From positions 1 to 64,000 of the forward strand of contig NZ_JAGTAS010000049.1 in NCBI RefSeq assembly GCF_025685425.1: a stretch of DNA of 64,000 nt. The letters are read 5' to 3'. Positions 1-8,905 of the stretch are shown here, piece by piece (the first letter of the stretch is position 1; the number at the start of each line of letters is the position of its first letter). The translations under genes and the position numbers were made by a program. This stretch comes from Terriglobus albidus. GTDB taxonomy: Bacteria > Acidobacteriota > Terriglobia > Terriglobales > Acidobacteriaceae. The notes below the pieces were generated by a model, which was given only the letters and a program-made list of their open reading frames with translations, had not been told where the DNA came from and searched no databases.

Positions 1-49
1 TGAGCGTCGGTCGCTGTGACCGCAGGATGAACGGGTGCCGTCCGCCCGC

Positions 50-75
50 GGGGGAGACGATGCCTCGTCTCCCCC
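50..75. terminator. GC-rich hairpin, terminator-like
   Basis: A perfect 11-bp stem (GGGGGAGACGA / TCGTCTCCCCC) closes a 4-nt loop. No U-tract follows, so it may be a bidirectional terminator or a repeat hairpin. It lies downstream of the minus-strand DUF2251 gene. Confidence 0.45.
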
Positions 76-150
76 ACCACAACAGTCTCTTACAAACTGC
101 CGCTACCTCAGAGATACAAGGATGACACCTCAGAATGATGGTGTTGGGAA

Positions 151-178
151 CCATTCAACCATTCAACTATTCAACCAA
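151..178. repeat. 8-bp tandem repeat array (TTGAATGG class), copy 1
   Basis: Three and a half units of the octamer CCATTCAA/CTATTCAA in tandem. The same octamer array recurs at 2005-2040, 18602-18633 and 22435-22466. The short lead-in GACACCTCA is shared with the copy at 2005. Confidence 0.7.
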
Positions 179-193
179 CCAACCCGTGAAGCG

Positions 194-610
194 TTAGCTG
201 TAAAGCGCTCCTTCGAACTCCTGCAGAACCTCGTCACTCCAGGCGTGGCTGGAGGTCCGCCAGGTGCTGAGCTGGTCTTCCATGAAGTTGGGGAAGTTGG
301 TGCGGCAATAGCCGCAGCGCTTCTGGAAGTCGAAGATGGCGTGGGCGTATCCGTTCAGATAGAGCACCGCCTTCAGACCGTCTGGTGACCAGACGATCGA
401 GGCGAGGTGTTCACGCTCAGCGTCGGGGATGTGCTTGACGTTGTAGATGAGCACAGCGTCCAGGATGCGGTCGTCGGAGTCTCCGCGGCGTGTATCGATG
501 GCGTAAAAATATGCTGTATCGCCCTCATCTTCAAAGATGACCGCCCATGGCACAGCCGGAGAGAGGGACGAGAGGTAGGCTTTACCGGGCCGGAATGAGA
601 CGGAATCCAT
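194..610 (-). CDS. DUF2251 domain protein
   Basis: A 138-residue soluble protein of unknown function. The N-terminal stretch FRPGKAYL and the segment VIFEDEGDTAYFYAID resemble the small DUF2251 family as I remember it. It carries a Cys pair (CGYC, about residues 99-102) near the C terminus. The open frame extends upstream to about 1024, but the start at 610 is preferred because a GAGGGG ribosome site precedes it and the upstream part is the antisense shadow of the next gene. It is divergent from the membrane protein at 677, leaving 66 bp for both promoters. No signal peptide or membrane segment is visible. Function is unknown. Confidence 0.75.
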   Translation of the reverse strand: MDSVSFRPGKAYLSSLSPAVPWAVIFEDEGDTAYFYAIDTRRGDSDDRILDAVLIYNVKHIPDAEREHLASIVWSPDGLKAVLYLNGYAHAIFDFQKRCGYCRTNFPNFMEDQLSTWRTSSHAWSDEVLQEFEGALYS

Positions 611-676
611 ACCCCTCACGATACACTCAAAGGGGACTCTGACCCGCGAGGTGCGCGGAAGAGCGCTTCGCTGGCA

Positions 677-1873
677 ATGACCCTTCCACGCATTCAGTTT
701 GGCCGCCCGCAGCAACTGGCTGCGCTGTTGCTCCTCCTTTTCTCTCTGCTTGGGCTTTACCGCATTGCTCATGCTCCGCTGACCGAGACCGACTATCGTT
801 ACGCCCGCTGCGGACGCGAGATGTGGGAGAGCCCTTCTCCGCTGCTGGGGTACTTCACTTCCTGCGGCAACATGCAGGGCGATGGCACCTTCGCCTATCG
901 CGTCGCCGGTCTGCCACTCAGCATGCAGCGCTGGACGTTGCTGGCAGCCGACCACTTCCGCAAGCCGGAGAACAGGCTCTATCCCGGTGACACGCTGAAC
1001 GGCTCCACCTGGGAGGCGCGCCACCAGTTGTCGTATGTGAACTGGCTGCTGCGGTTGCCCTTCCTCTGCTTCGGCGTATGGCTGGGCGGAGCGCTGTGGT
1101 GGGTGGCGCGGCGGCTCTTCGGCAATGAAGGCGGCTTCTTCGCGCTGGGGCTGTACAGTTTTTGCCCCGAAGTCCTGCGAATCTCAACCATGCCCAACAA
1201 CGAGATCCTGGCGGCCTGGGGCATCTTTGGCCTGATCTATACCGGCATTGGCGTGGCGCATGCCATGCAGGGACCGCGTCGCAAATGGAAGCCGCGCATC
1301 CTGCTGCTGACGCTGGCCCTGGGACTCACAGCGGCCGCGCATATTCTGGCAGCGGTGATCGGCTACATCGTGGCCTTCGTCCTGATGATCTATCTCGCGG
1401 AACGACGGCGCGGGCCGGTGATGCAGGCGATGGTGCTGGCGGCTGTGGGCGCCATGGCGATTGTCTTCGCCTTCTTCTCATTCCGCATCGGGCCTTTCAG
1501 CTATGTCTTTACGGCAGGCGCAGCCCGCTTCTGGTTTTCGCTGAATGGTGCAGGCCTCTTCTTTGCCAACTGGATGGAGAATGCGGCGATTGAGATCGCC
1601 TTGCTGGTGTCTCTCTTCCTCTGGTTCACGGTGCGCCGCTCACGCTACTTCGGCAACACGGTGCCGCTACTGGTTGCCTTGTTGCTGCTGCCGATGGTCT
1701 CGACGAGCGTACGGTCGGCTCCGTGGATATGGGCATTGCCCTTCCTGTTTGCCTTCGCGGGTGGAGTCTTTGCGGATGCGCTGGAGACGAAGTATCGGAA
1801 GTTGTTCCTTGCGCTGAGCGGGGCACTGCTGCTGACGCAGTTGCTGGTTGCTGCTACGTGGTTGGTTAGTTGA
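677..1873 (+). CDS. Polytopic membrane protein, possibly GT-C-like
   Basis: A 398-residue protein with about nine hydrophobic segments: one at residues 13-30, the rest spread from residue 125 to the C terminus. A hydrophilic, probably periplasmic loop of about 90 residues follows the first segment and contains a DYRYARCGREMW stretch. One N-terminal helix, a large outer loop and a helix bundle recall GT39/ArnT-like polyprenyl-phosphate sugar transferases. The usual catalytic acidic motif is not evident, so this is only a possibility. It is convergent with the stress-protein gene downstream and has no operon partner. Confidence 0.7.
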   Translation: MTLPRIQFGRPQQLAALLLLLFSLLGLYRIAHAPLTETDYRYARCGREMWESPSPLLGYFTSCGNMQGDGTFAYRVAGLPLSMQRWTLLAADHFRKPENRLYPGDTLNGSTWEARHQLSYVNWLLRLPFLCFGVWLGGALWWVARRLFGNEGGFFALGLYSFCPEVLRISTMPNNEILAAWGIFGLIYTGIGVAHAMQGPRRKWKPRILLLTLALGLTAAAHILAAVIGYIVAFVLMIYLAERRRGPVMQAMVLAAVGAMAIVFAFFSFRIGPFSYVFTAGAARFWFSLNGAGLFFANWMENAAIEIALLVSLFLWFTVRRSRYFGNTVPLLVALLLLPMVSTSVRSAPWIWALPFLFAFAGGVFADALETKYRKLFLALSGALLLTQLLVAATWLVS

Positions 1874-1911
1874 ATGGTTTCTTACCTGGGTTGAAGCTTG
1901 TGGCTTCCTTG

Positions 1912-1946
1912 CCCACCCTCACTCCGTGAGGGTGGGGCACCCGGGG
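1912..1946. repeat. GGGGCACCC repeat fragment (family D)
   Basis: A short hairpin-forming piece (CCACCCTCACTCC...GGGTGGGGCACCC) followed by GGGGTATGG. Related pieces recur at 6308, 13375, 15056, 17730, 47630, 48757 and 52310. Confidence 0.5.
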
Positions 1947-2004
1947 TATGGACGAATCTTCGTTGACACTCAGGGTGATACCCAAAGATCGGTGACACCT
2001 CAAA

Positions 2005-2040
2005 CCATTCAACTATTCAACAATTCCACCATTCAACCAT
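2005..2040. repeat. 8-bp tandem repeat array, copy 2
   Basis: About four and a half octamer units (CCATTCAA, CTATTCAA, CAATTCCA, CCATTCAA) between two convergent genes, directly beside the terminator at 2043. Confidence 0.7.
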
Positions 2041-2042
2041 CA

Positions 2043-2081
2043 AAAAAATCCCCCGCTCCCAAGACGATGGGGGAACGGGGG
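2043..2081 (-). terminator. Intrinsic terminator of the universal stress gene
   Basis: Read on the minus strand, CCCCCG pairs with CGGGGG around an imperfect stem and is followed by ATTTTTTT. This is a typical GC stem plus U-tract, placed 26 bp after the stop of the minus-strand stress-protein gene. Confidence 0.75.
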
Positions 2082-2106
2082 TGAGAAGGGTCCAACAGGG
2101 GAGCTT

Positions 2107-2994
2107 TTACGCAACCTCTTCCAGCACCGCTGGAGGAGAGCTGATCGTCAGGCTGCTGTGGGCGGCCAGTGGCACGCTGACAATGCCCGAGCAGCACTCG
2201 CGGAAGATGGAGCTGACTTCAGAACGGAAGAGACCGCGTTCGATGGCTGAGTTCTGGCTGACCATGAGCAGTTCCGCTCCACTGCTCCGGATGAGCTTGG
2301 GTAGCACACGGCGAGCCTTGCCCTGACCGACGTGAATCTCCACGCGCTGTGCGCTGTCCAGGCTGGCGGCCACCTGGGTCAACCATTCTTCCGCGTACTC
2401 CTCGCCCAGTGGCGCCTGCGTACGCAAGGTGTGTGTCAACGAGCCTTCATTCACATCAGGTACGACGTGTAGCAGATGCAGCGTCGATCCGGTTTGCGTG
2501 GCATATTGCGCCGCCTGACGGACGTGTGCGAGACCTTCCTCCGGGCTGCTGAGCCAGACACCGAGGTGACGATCGCTGTTGGCGGCCAGAGCCGAGCCGA
2601 CGAGCGTGCGGCCAAGCGTCCATATCGGAATAGGCAGCGTCTGAATCATGCGGGCACGCAGCGAGCGGTGCCACGGACGCGGAAGTCCGGTCTGGTCGCT
2701 GGGAGGTAAGACAAGTAGGGCATCGCGGTGTCTCTGGCAAAACTCCGAGATGCCCTCCGCCGGATCACCGCTCATCAACACACGCTGGCATTGAGGATAG
2801 TTATCGGCCTCGGCGAAAAACGATTGCAGCAACGCGTTAGCGTCGCGATAGAGAAGGCGGTCGGCGTTGTAGACATGCAGCAGGGTGAGCTTGCACTGGA
2901 GCATGTCCACCCAGCGAGCAACGGCTGGAATTGCAGCGTGGCAGGCATCTGAAAAGTTGGTGGCGAAGATGATGTGACGTGTGTGCTGCAGCAT
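2107..2994 (-). CDS. Universal stress protein, tandem UspA domains
   Basis: A 295-residue cytoplasmic protein made of two UspA-type Rossmann-like domains. Domain 1 (about residues 5-135) starts HIIFATNFSDACHAA and has LTLLHVYN. Domain 2 (about 150-285) has the LHLLHVVPD strand and ends SGIVSVPLA. The ATP-binding G-x2-G-x9-GS motif is not clearly preserved in either domain, so it may belong to the non-ATP-binding type. AAGGAG lies 8 nt before the ATG. It starts 14 bp after the bestrophin gene and is almost certainly co-transcribed with it. A strong intrinsic terminator follows. Confidence 0.9.
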   Translation of the reverse strand: MLQHTRHIIFATNFSDACHAAIPAVARWVDMLQCKLTLLHVYNADRLLYRDANALLQSFFAEADNYPQCQRVLMSGDPAEGISEFCQRHRDALLVLPPSDQTGLPRPWHRSLRARMIQTLPIPIWTLGRTLVGSALAANSDRHLGVWLSSPEEGLAHVRQAAQYATQTGSTLHLLHVVPDVNEGSLTHTLRTQAPLGEEYAEEWLTQVAASLDSAQRVEIHVGQGKARRVLPKLIRSSGAELLMVSQNSAIERGLFRSEVSSIFRECCSGIVSVPLAAHSSLTISSPPAVLEEVA

Positions 2995-3008
2995 CTGTGT
3001 TGCTCCTT

Positions 3009-3938
3009 TTAGAAGACGAATCCGTCGACGGGCTGTAGCTCGGCGAGCTGCTTGCGGAACTCACGAGGCAGACCTTCGTCGCCCATCTCTTCGCGCAGAT
3101 TGAGCTCAATGGTGCGGGAAAGCGCGGTCATGGGCGTGTCGTGGATGGTGTTGTCGAATGGGTTGGAGATCTCGCGGCTCATCAGGTCCGCAGCGATGAA
3201 GGTAAAACTGATCAGCGTACTGGCGATCGGTGTCATCAGGCCAAGATCCTCAACCAGCGCGAGCGGGAGCAACCAGCAGAAGGCATCGACGAGAATGCGT
3301 GGCAGATAGTCGAACTGGCGTGGCAGGGGCGTGTTCTTGATACGCTCGCAGGCGCCCTGAATGTTGGCGAGCATGGTGAGATTCTCATCGATGGCGGTCC
3401 AGCGGAAGCTGTCGATCATGCCTTCGTTACGAGCCTGCTTCAAGAGTCCGCCCATACGGACGAGCAGCGCGGCGGGAACGTTCTTGTACCGGCGCATCTC
3501 GTCGGCAATGTCTTTGCCGAGAATGGACTGGATTTCGGAAAACGGCGTCTGTTTGCGCAGGTGGCAACGCAGCACATGCGGGAAGGCGATCTGGTGCAGC
3601 ACGAGCTGCTTGCTCAGCGGGATGCGGTCCTTCGGCTCAAGCTCGTCATCAAGCATGGTGAGGAACTGCCGCGCCAGGGCGCGTGAGTAGTTGACGAGCT
3701 GTCCCCAGAGTGAGCGCGCCTCCCACCATCGGCCATAGGCAGCGTTGGTGCGGAAGGCGAGAAAGATGGTCAGCGCCGAGGCCAGGGGTGCAACGGGCAG
3801 ACCGTTCAGCGAGATCCAGTGATGTTTGAAGACGGTGTAGATGACGGCGACGGTGCAATCGAAAAACAGCAGGATAAGCAGACGGCGCCAGGCCTGTGGC
3901 CAGATACGTTTCAGTGGAAGTCGGTCACGGACAATCAT
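3009..3938 (-). CDS. Bestrophin-family anion channel
   Basis: A 309-residue membrane protein of the bestrophin (RFP-TM, formerly UPF0187) family, which forms pentameric chloride or anion channels. The family hallmark is clear in FRTNAAYGRWWEARSLWGQL (about residues 60-79). Hydrophobic segments are near residues 18-38, 43-60, 205-225 and 230-250. The C-terminal segment EISNPFDNTIHDTPMTAL matches the conserved NPF(D/G) region before the cytosolic tail. Start 3938 gives the usual family length; the frame is open further upstream but is not family-like there. It forms an operon with the stress protein and is divergent from the sensor kinase at about 4033. Confidence 0.93.
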   Translation of the reverse strand: MIVRDRLPLKRIWPQAWRRLLILLFFDCTVAVIYTVFKHHWISLNGLPVAPLASALTIFLAFRTNAAYGRWWEARSLWGQLVNYSRALARQFLTMLDDELEPKDRIPLSKQLVLHQIAFPHVLRCHLRKQTPFSEIQSILGKDIADEMRRYKNVPAALLVRMGGLLKQARNEGMIDSFRWTAIDENLTMLANIQGACERIKNTPLPRQFDYLPRILVDAFCWLLPLALVEDLGLMTPIASTLISFTFIAADLMSREISNPFDNTIHDTPMTALSRTIELNLREEMGDEGLPREFRKQLAELQPVDGFVF

Positions 3939-4032
3939 GGAAGGATGCGTTCCTCTCTTTGCATTCGATTGGACGTGAGATCGAGGGCTATCCCGGCCTA
4001 TCGTTCCATGGGTCTTTCGCCGCTGCCGGCGG

Positions 4033-5574
4033 ATGGTGACGAGACTATCTTTTGGACAAAGCCAGATGCATCGACGGATATGGTGGCGTCTAATAAAGGA
4101 GATGCCTACCGCCGCCGCACGACGCCGCAGACGCCGCCGTATCCGGATCAATAACCGGGTGCGCCGCTTCGCGTCGAGCCGGAAGCACATGCTGACGCTG
4201 GCCGGGGCAATGGTCGCGGTGCTGGCACTGCTGGAATGGATTTACAACTTCGACTTCTCACTGGGCATCCTCTATATCTTTCCAGTGGTGGTTGCCTCCA
4301 CCGTCCTGACACGATGGCAGATTGTGGCCGCGGCTATCTTCTGTGCCTACACGCGCGGCTTGTTCACCGCCGATGAGACCCAGCTCGAGCATATGTTGCG
4401 CTTCGCCATGGCGACGATTGCATATACCGGCTGCGGTCTGTTGATTTATCAGATCAACGACTCCCGCCGCGTGGTGCTGCTGCACTACGCACGCGTACGG
4501 TTTGAGCAAAAGTTACGGCGCAGGGCCGAGGAACAACTGCGGTTGATGGCCGAAAGCTCACCGGCGGCGATTCTTACGATCTCCGCCGATGGACGCATTC
4601 TGGCGGCAAACCGGGCGGCACATACGATGTTCGAACTGCGCGAGGAGCAATCGCTGCTGCAGCGGCCGATCCGCGACTTTGTGACCTTCTTCGATGATGC
4701 CCTGCGTCTGCCGGCGGACCTGGGACGCATCCGCACCAGCACAAGCACCTGGGCAAGCCGCGCGGATGGAACCCACTTTCCGGCGAGCGCGTGGTTCTCG
4801 ATCTATGGCGATGGAGAGCAGCGGCGACTGGCAGCGATCCTGGTGGATACCTCCAACGATGTACGCGAACGCGAGCATGCGCACTTCGAGCAGTTGACGC
4901 AGCATAACCGCGTGCTGGCGGGTGCGGTGTCGCATGAGATCCGCAACCTGTGTTCGGCGATTGCGGTGGTGTCATCCAATCTTGAGCGGCACGGGCATCT
5001 CTCGAAGGATCCGGACTTCGAGGCGTTGAAGAACCTGGTCTCCGGGTTGAGCAATATGGCATCGTTCGATCTGCGGAACCAGGCGCGGATGCAGCATCCC
5101 CCCGTACGACTAGCCTCGCTGGCAGATGAGCTGCGCGTGATCATCGGGCAGGACTGGGAGGAGATCGGCGGCAAGCTGGAGTGGCATGTGCCGGCAAGCT
5201 TTCCTCCGGTACAGGCCGAGCGCGATGGCCTGCTTCAGGTATTGCTGAATCTCTCGCAGAACGCTCTACGAGCCGCCGAAGAGACTGATGAGCCGCGGCT
5301 GACGATCCACGCTCTGGACCGCAATGGACGTGCGGTACTGCGGATCACCAACAACGGGCCGGCCATTGCCAACCCGTCCGCGTTGTTTCAGCCCTTCCGC
5401 ACGGCCTCGACTAACGGCACAGGTTTGGGCCTGTATGTGGCGCGCGCGATGGTGAAGAACTTCGGCGGCGAGCTGCATCATGTACCGACAGCGACAGGCG
5501 CAACCTTCGAACTGACGCTACGCTTTGCCGCTTCAGGTAGCATCGAACACGATGAAGCGGAGGTAGAAGCGTAG
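4033..5574 (+). CDS. PAS sensor histidine kinase, membrane-bound
   Basis: A 513-residue sensor kinase. An Arg-rich N terminus precedes transmembrane segments at about residues 53-70, 77-105 and 121-140. A PAS domain (about 168-275) has AAILTISADGRILAANRAA. A phospho-acceptor helix has SHEIRN with His301, and a HATPase domain shows LSQNALRAA (N box), ITNNGPA (G1) and GTGLGLYVARAM (G2). Start is uncertain: ATG 4066, ATG 4102 (AAAGGAG abuts it) and ATG 4189 are in frame. Its stop overlaps by one base the start of the response regulator, so the two form a cognate pair. The stimulus is unknown. Confidence 0.9.
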   Translation: MVTRLSFGQSQMHRRIWWRLIKEMPTAAARRRRRRRIRINNRVRRFASSRKHMLTLAGAMVAVLALLEWIYNFDFSLGILYIFPVVVASTVLTRWQIVAAAIFCAYTRGLFTADETQLEHMLRFAMATIAYTGCGLLIYQINDSRRVVLLHYARVRFEQKLRRRAEEQLRLMAESSPAAILTISADGRILAANRAAHTMFELREEQSLLQRPIRDFVTFFDDALRLPADLGRIRTSTSTWASRADGTHFPASAWFSIYGDGEQRRLAAILVDTSNDVREREHAHFEQLTQHNRVLAGAVSHEIRNLCSAIAVVSSNLERHGHLSKDPDFEALKNLVSGLSNMASFDLRNQARMQHPPVRLASLADELRVIIGQDWEEIGGKLEWHVPASFPPVQAERDGLLQVLLNLSQNALRAAEETDEPRLTIHALDRNGRAVLRITNNGPAIANPSALFQPFRTASTNGTGLGLYVARAMVKNFGGELHHVPTATGATFELTLRFAASGSIEHDEAEVEA

Positions 5575-6236
5575 TGAGCAGTCCAGGTGCAAGTTCGAGC
5601 ACGGTTACAAAGACAGTCCGCCTGTTTGTCCTGGACGATCACGCTCTCTTCCGTGAGGGCCTGTTGCGGCTGCTGGAAAGCGATCCCAGGTTTGAGATCA
5701 CAGGGCATAGCGGCACGCCGTCGACGGCGCTGCCGCAGATTATCGCGGCGAAGCCGGATGTGCTGATCCTGGACTACGACCTCGGCAGCCAGACGGCGCT
5801 CGAGTTCATGCGGGCGCTGCAGCGCGAGAAGTTCGAGGGCCGTGTACTGCTGGTAACTGCCGGGCTTCCGGATAACGATGCGCTGACACTGATCCGCCTG
5901 GGCATCTCGGGAATCTTCCATAAGCAGGACTCGCCGGAGTCGCTGCAGCGCGCGATCTTCGAGGTCTCGCAGGGGCGTGTGCTGATCGATCAGCAGTACC
6001 TGCAGACCATCGTCGCCGCGAACACGCCCCAGGATGCTCCACGATTTACTGACAGAGAACGGACGACACTGCGTTACCTGCTGCAGGGTTTAGCGAACAA
6101 AGAGATTGCCGCGGAGCTGAACATCTCAGAGAGTGCGGTGAAAGCGACGTTGCAGCAATTGTTTTCGAAGACGGGTGTAAGGACACGATCGCAGCTGGTG
6201 CTGTTGGCGATCGAGCGGTATCGGGCACAGTTGTAG
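5574..6236 (+). CDS. NarL/FixJ-family response regulator
   Basis: A 220-residue two-component regulator. The receiver domain (residues 16-130) has the acidic pair at LDDHALFREG, phospho-acceptor Asp67 in LILDYDLG, and the conserved Lys in FHKQDSPE. A LuxR-type helix-turn-helix (about 155-215) reads FTDRERTTLRYLLQGLANKE then ISESAVKATLQQLFSKTGV. It starts with GTG overlapping the kinase stop by one base (TAGTG), with GGAGG about 10 nt upstream, so translation is probably coupled. It should be phosphorylated by the upstream kinase. Target genes cannot be read from the sequence. Confidence 0.95.
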   Translation: MSSPGASSSTVTKTVRLFVLDDHALFREGLLRLLESDPRFEITGHSGTPSTALPQIIAAKPDVLILDYDLGSQTALEFMRALQREKFEGRVLLVTAGLPDNDALTLIRLGISGIFHKQDSPESLQRAIFEVSQGRVLIDQQYLQTIVAANTPQDAPRFTDRERTTLRYLLQGLANKEIAAELNISESAVKATLQQLFSKTGVRTRSQLVLLAIERYRAQL

Positions 6237-6307
6237 AACTGGTTGCTAGGTGTATCGACAATTCAAGATAGCCCATACTCTGGGCGCCTCCTCCATCGCA
6301 AATCACC

Positions 6308-6337
6308 CCAACGAACGGAGTTCGTCGGGAACCCCGC
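6308..6337. repeat. CCCCAACGAA...TTCGTCGGG repeat (family D)
   Basis: A short inverted repeat built around AACGAA and TTCG, followed by a CCCC run. A near-identical piece lies at 13389-13415. The rest of 6237-6520 shows no gene. Confidence 0.5.
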
Positions 6338-6520
6338 AAGACATTCGCACCTATGGTGTGAAACAGTTGCGCTATGTGCAACGGCTCCCTAACTGTCGAT
6401 TACGATATTCGCCGAGCAGATAATCCTGAGATGTGGTGACCTTGTCCGGCGTCGGTCGTCAATAAGGTCGAAACAATCGTAAAGGCTTTCTCTGACGATC
6501 GATGAGATGAGGGATGCGAA

Positions 6521-7363
6521 TTGCGGGAGAGATTCAAGGCATCGTGTACGACCATCGTGCTGACCGCATCCCTTGGGATGTCGCCATGGCTGTATGCACA
6601 GGCGCAGAAGACGCCGACTCTGGCAGAGATCCTGCAGCGGCTGGAAGTAAATTTGAAACGCTACGATACTCGCCTCCCCAGCCTCTTCTGCGATGAAGAG
6701 GTGGTCTCGAAGGTGGAACCTGGTCTTCCCAGCCAGAACACCGTAACCGACGCCATCTTTCGCCTAAAGCGAACTTCTAATTCTGACGGCACGACCTCTC
6801 TTGTCGAATCGCGCGAGATTAGGGGCGTGAATGGAAAGACGGCAGCGCGACAGAACGCGGAGAGTCCCACGTTGCTTGACGGAGCATTCGAAGGCGGGCT
6901 CGCCGTCGTTTCAGTCAATCAGGCAGCGTGTGTTAACTACACCTTGCAGCGAGCCAATAAGAAGCGACCGAGGGAGCCCTACACCATCCGTTTCGCTACC
7001 GTTCTCACATCTCAGGACTCCCCCAGATGTCTCCTCTCGGAGAAGAGCAACGGGATCGCCGTCATCGATCCTGACTCAATGGAGATCACGCACCTCGAGA
7101 TCCGAACACCACGTCACGTGATTCAACCGGGATACTTCTATCAATCGGCTGTTGTGGGGCAGCGTGTCATTACCATCGACTACGAACCTGTGGCGCTCAA
7201 TGGTCAGGCTTTCTGGCTGCCCTCTATGATCGACCTGCAAGTTACCCAGGGCGCCGGAAGCTTCCATAAGACCGTCTGGTCCTTCCACGCCACCTATCGC
7301 AACTACCATCAGCTACAGGTCACTTCCCGTATTGTTCATGAGCACGAAAGAGCCGTACCGTAA
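6521..7363 (+). CDS. Secreted acidobacterial protein, unknown function
   Basis: A 280-residue protein with a signal peptide ending near residue 27 (WLYAQAQ). The start is probably TTG 6521, preceded by a GATGAGGGA-like ribosome site; the ATG at 6514 is out of frame. The segment RYDTRLPSLFCDEEVVSKVE (about residues 47-66) resembles a motif common to abundant secreted acidobacterial proteins of unknown function. The rest is predicted beta-rich, with two widely spaced Cys. It might fold like LolA/outer-membrane lipoprotein-sorting proteins, but I see no decisive motif. It stands alone, convergent with the P450 gene. Confidence 0.7.
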   Translation: MRERFKASCTTIVLTASLGMSPWLYAQAQKTPTLAEILQRLEVNLKRYDTRLPSLFCDEEVVSKVEPGLPSQNTVTDAIFRLKRTSNSDGTTSLVESREIRGVNGKTAARQNAESPTLLDGAFEGGLAVVSVNQAACVNYTLQRANKKRPREPYTIRFATVLTSQDSPRCLLSEKSNGIAVIDPDSMEITHLEIRTPRHVIQPGYFYQSAVVGQRVITIDYEPVALNGQAFWLPSMIDLQVTQGAGSFHKTVWSFHATYRNYHQLQVTSRIVHEHERAVP

Positions 7364-7402
7364 CTTGTGCATTGTGAAGCAGGCCTACGCAGATGTGGTC
7401 GA

Positions 7403-8710
7403 TCACCTACGCTTCAGGCTGAAGTGTATCGATTCTTTAGGGCGAAGGGTGATCTGCGGTCGAAGCTCAACCTGCTGACCATCCAGCAGCGCTGGACTCC
7501 ATTGCTGCGCCAGTGTCGCAAGCACAAGAACACCCTGCATGATGGCGAAGTGTTCTCCCATGCACGACCGCGATGCGGCGCCAAAAGGGAAGTAAGCGAA
7601 TTGCGGACGGCTCCGCTGCCCGACAGGCTGCCATCGCTCCGGATCAAAGTCTTCCGGCTTCTGCCAGAAGCGCGAGTCCCGCTGGGTTGCGTAACTGCTC
7701 ATCGTGATCATGGAGCCTGCGGGAACCGCGATCTCTCCCAGCATGTATGGCGCAATGGGTTCACGGGCGATCATCCACGCCGGAGGATAAAGCCGCAATA
7801 CCTCGCGGAAGACCCATCCCGTATATTCCAGCTGCGGGAGATGCTCGAAGGTGGGAAGGCTCTTGCCGAGAACGGCATCCAGCTCAGCTTGCATTCTGCG
7901 TCCCACATCAGGATGCAGGGCGAGCAGGAACCAGGCCCAGGTAAGAGCGATGGAGCTCGTGCCATACCCTGCCAAAAAGAGAGTCAGAACCTCGTCGCGC
8001 AATTGATGTTCGGGCATGGAATCTCCAAACGATTCCAGCAACATGGAGAGAACGTCGCTATACGCTTCGGGATTTCGGCGATGCTCGTCGATCACCTTGG
8101 TGAGCACCCGATCCACCTGGCTTCGCACGAAGGCGGCCCTGCGTTCGAACCGCTTCCTCGCAGGGGCAAACAAAGCAACCATTGGGTTGAAGCCCGTAAA
8201 CAGGCTGTAGGCAAGTATGAGCGCCTGCGACACGTTCTTGTCGGCGCCGTCGCTGTCCGCCCCAAGGAGCGTAAGCCCGAGAACACGCAGACTAAGTTGC
8301 ATCATCTCCAGATCCATGGCGACCTGTTGGCCGTCGGCCCATCTTTGCTGATGGGCTTCCGCGCATTGCACCATGGTGGCCCCAAAGCGCGCGATACGCC
8401 CGTGCTGGAACACCGGCTGCACCAGGCGGCGCTGGCTCCCGTGAAGTTCGCCTTCGCTTGTCAGCAAGCCTTCGCCGAAGATGGGCTTCATCGCCTCTAA
8501 TCCAGCACCCTTCGTGAAGCTGCTCTCATGGGTTACAAGCACGTCGCGGATCAGGTCAGGATGGTTAATCACATAGATCCGTTTCGATCCCATCCGCAGG
8601 GCGCTGACATCGATCCCGCGTCGCGCCATCCCGGCGACGAAGTGAAGCCGGTTACGTCCGAAACGTAGGAACGACAGAAGTCCTTCAGCATGCTCCACCT
8701 GATAGCTCAT
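7403..8710 (-). CDS. Cytochrome P450
   Basis: A 435-residue soluble P450 monooxygenase. The heme-thiolate loop is FPFGAASRSCMGEHFA with Cys383; the I-helix oxygen-activation motif is AGYGTS (about 247-252); the K-helix ExxR is EVLR (303-306); the PERW region is DFDPERW. No membrane anchor is present, so it needs separate redox partners, which are not encoded nearby. The start at 8710 follows GAGAGGA; the frame is open further upstream but lacks such a site. It resembles the CYP110/CYP102-like bacterial group by eye, but the substrate is unknown. A small winged-helix regulator lies 195 bp upstream on the same strand. Confidence 0.95.
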   Translation of the reverse strand: MSYQVEHAEGLLSFLRFGRNRLHFVAGMARRGIDVSALRMGSKRIYVINHPDLIRDVLVTHESSFTKGAGLEAMKPIFGEGLLTSEGELHGSQRRLVQPVFQHGRIARFGATMVQCAEAHQQRWADGQQVAMDLEMMQLSLRVLGLTLLGADSDGADKNVSQALILAYSLFTGFNPMVALFAPARKRFERRAAFVRSQVDRVLTKVIDEHRRNPEAYSDVLSMLLESFGDSMPEHQLRDEVLTLFLAGYGTSSIALTWAWFLLALHPDVGRRMQAELDAVLGKSLPTFEHLPQLEYTGWVFREVLRLYPPAWMIAREPIAPYMLGEIAVPAGSMITMSSYATQRDSRFWQKPEDFDPERWQPVGQRSRPQFAYFPFGAASRSCMGEHFAIMQGVLVLATLAQQWSPALLDGQQVELRPQITLRPKESIHFSLKRR

Positions 8711-8791
8711 ATTCCTCTCGGAATGACAGCTTATCCGATGTCGCCGGATCGAGTCGCCCGGATGGCGACACACATGCGAAACACGGCATCC

Positions 8792-8814
8792 GGCAGCAAC
8801 GGGGAAAATGCTCT
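8792..8814. repeat. Partial end of 110-bp element (family A)
   Basis: The string CAGCAACGGGGAAAATGCT matches one end of the family A element (CAGCAACAGGGAAAATGCT) with one change. The rest of the element is absent. It lies about 80 bp upstream of the P450 start. Confidence 0.5.
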
Positions 8815-8905
8815 AAGCGTATGTCAGAACCTGACGCGCGCTTCCATTCGCGCCGGAAGCGCGTCTCCTTCTGCGGCCGTCCTCGAAGGCTCAGAGCCAA
8901 ATATC

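Noticed and set aside
35-388. Plus-strand open frame at the window start
   Set aside because: It crosses a terminator-like hairpin and an octamer repeat and lies antisense to the DUF2251 gene.
7367-8500. Long plus-strand open frame opposite the cytochrome P450
   Set aside because: It is antisense to a gene with full P450 motifs and its translation has no recognisable family pattern.
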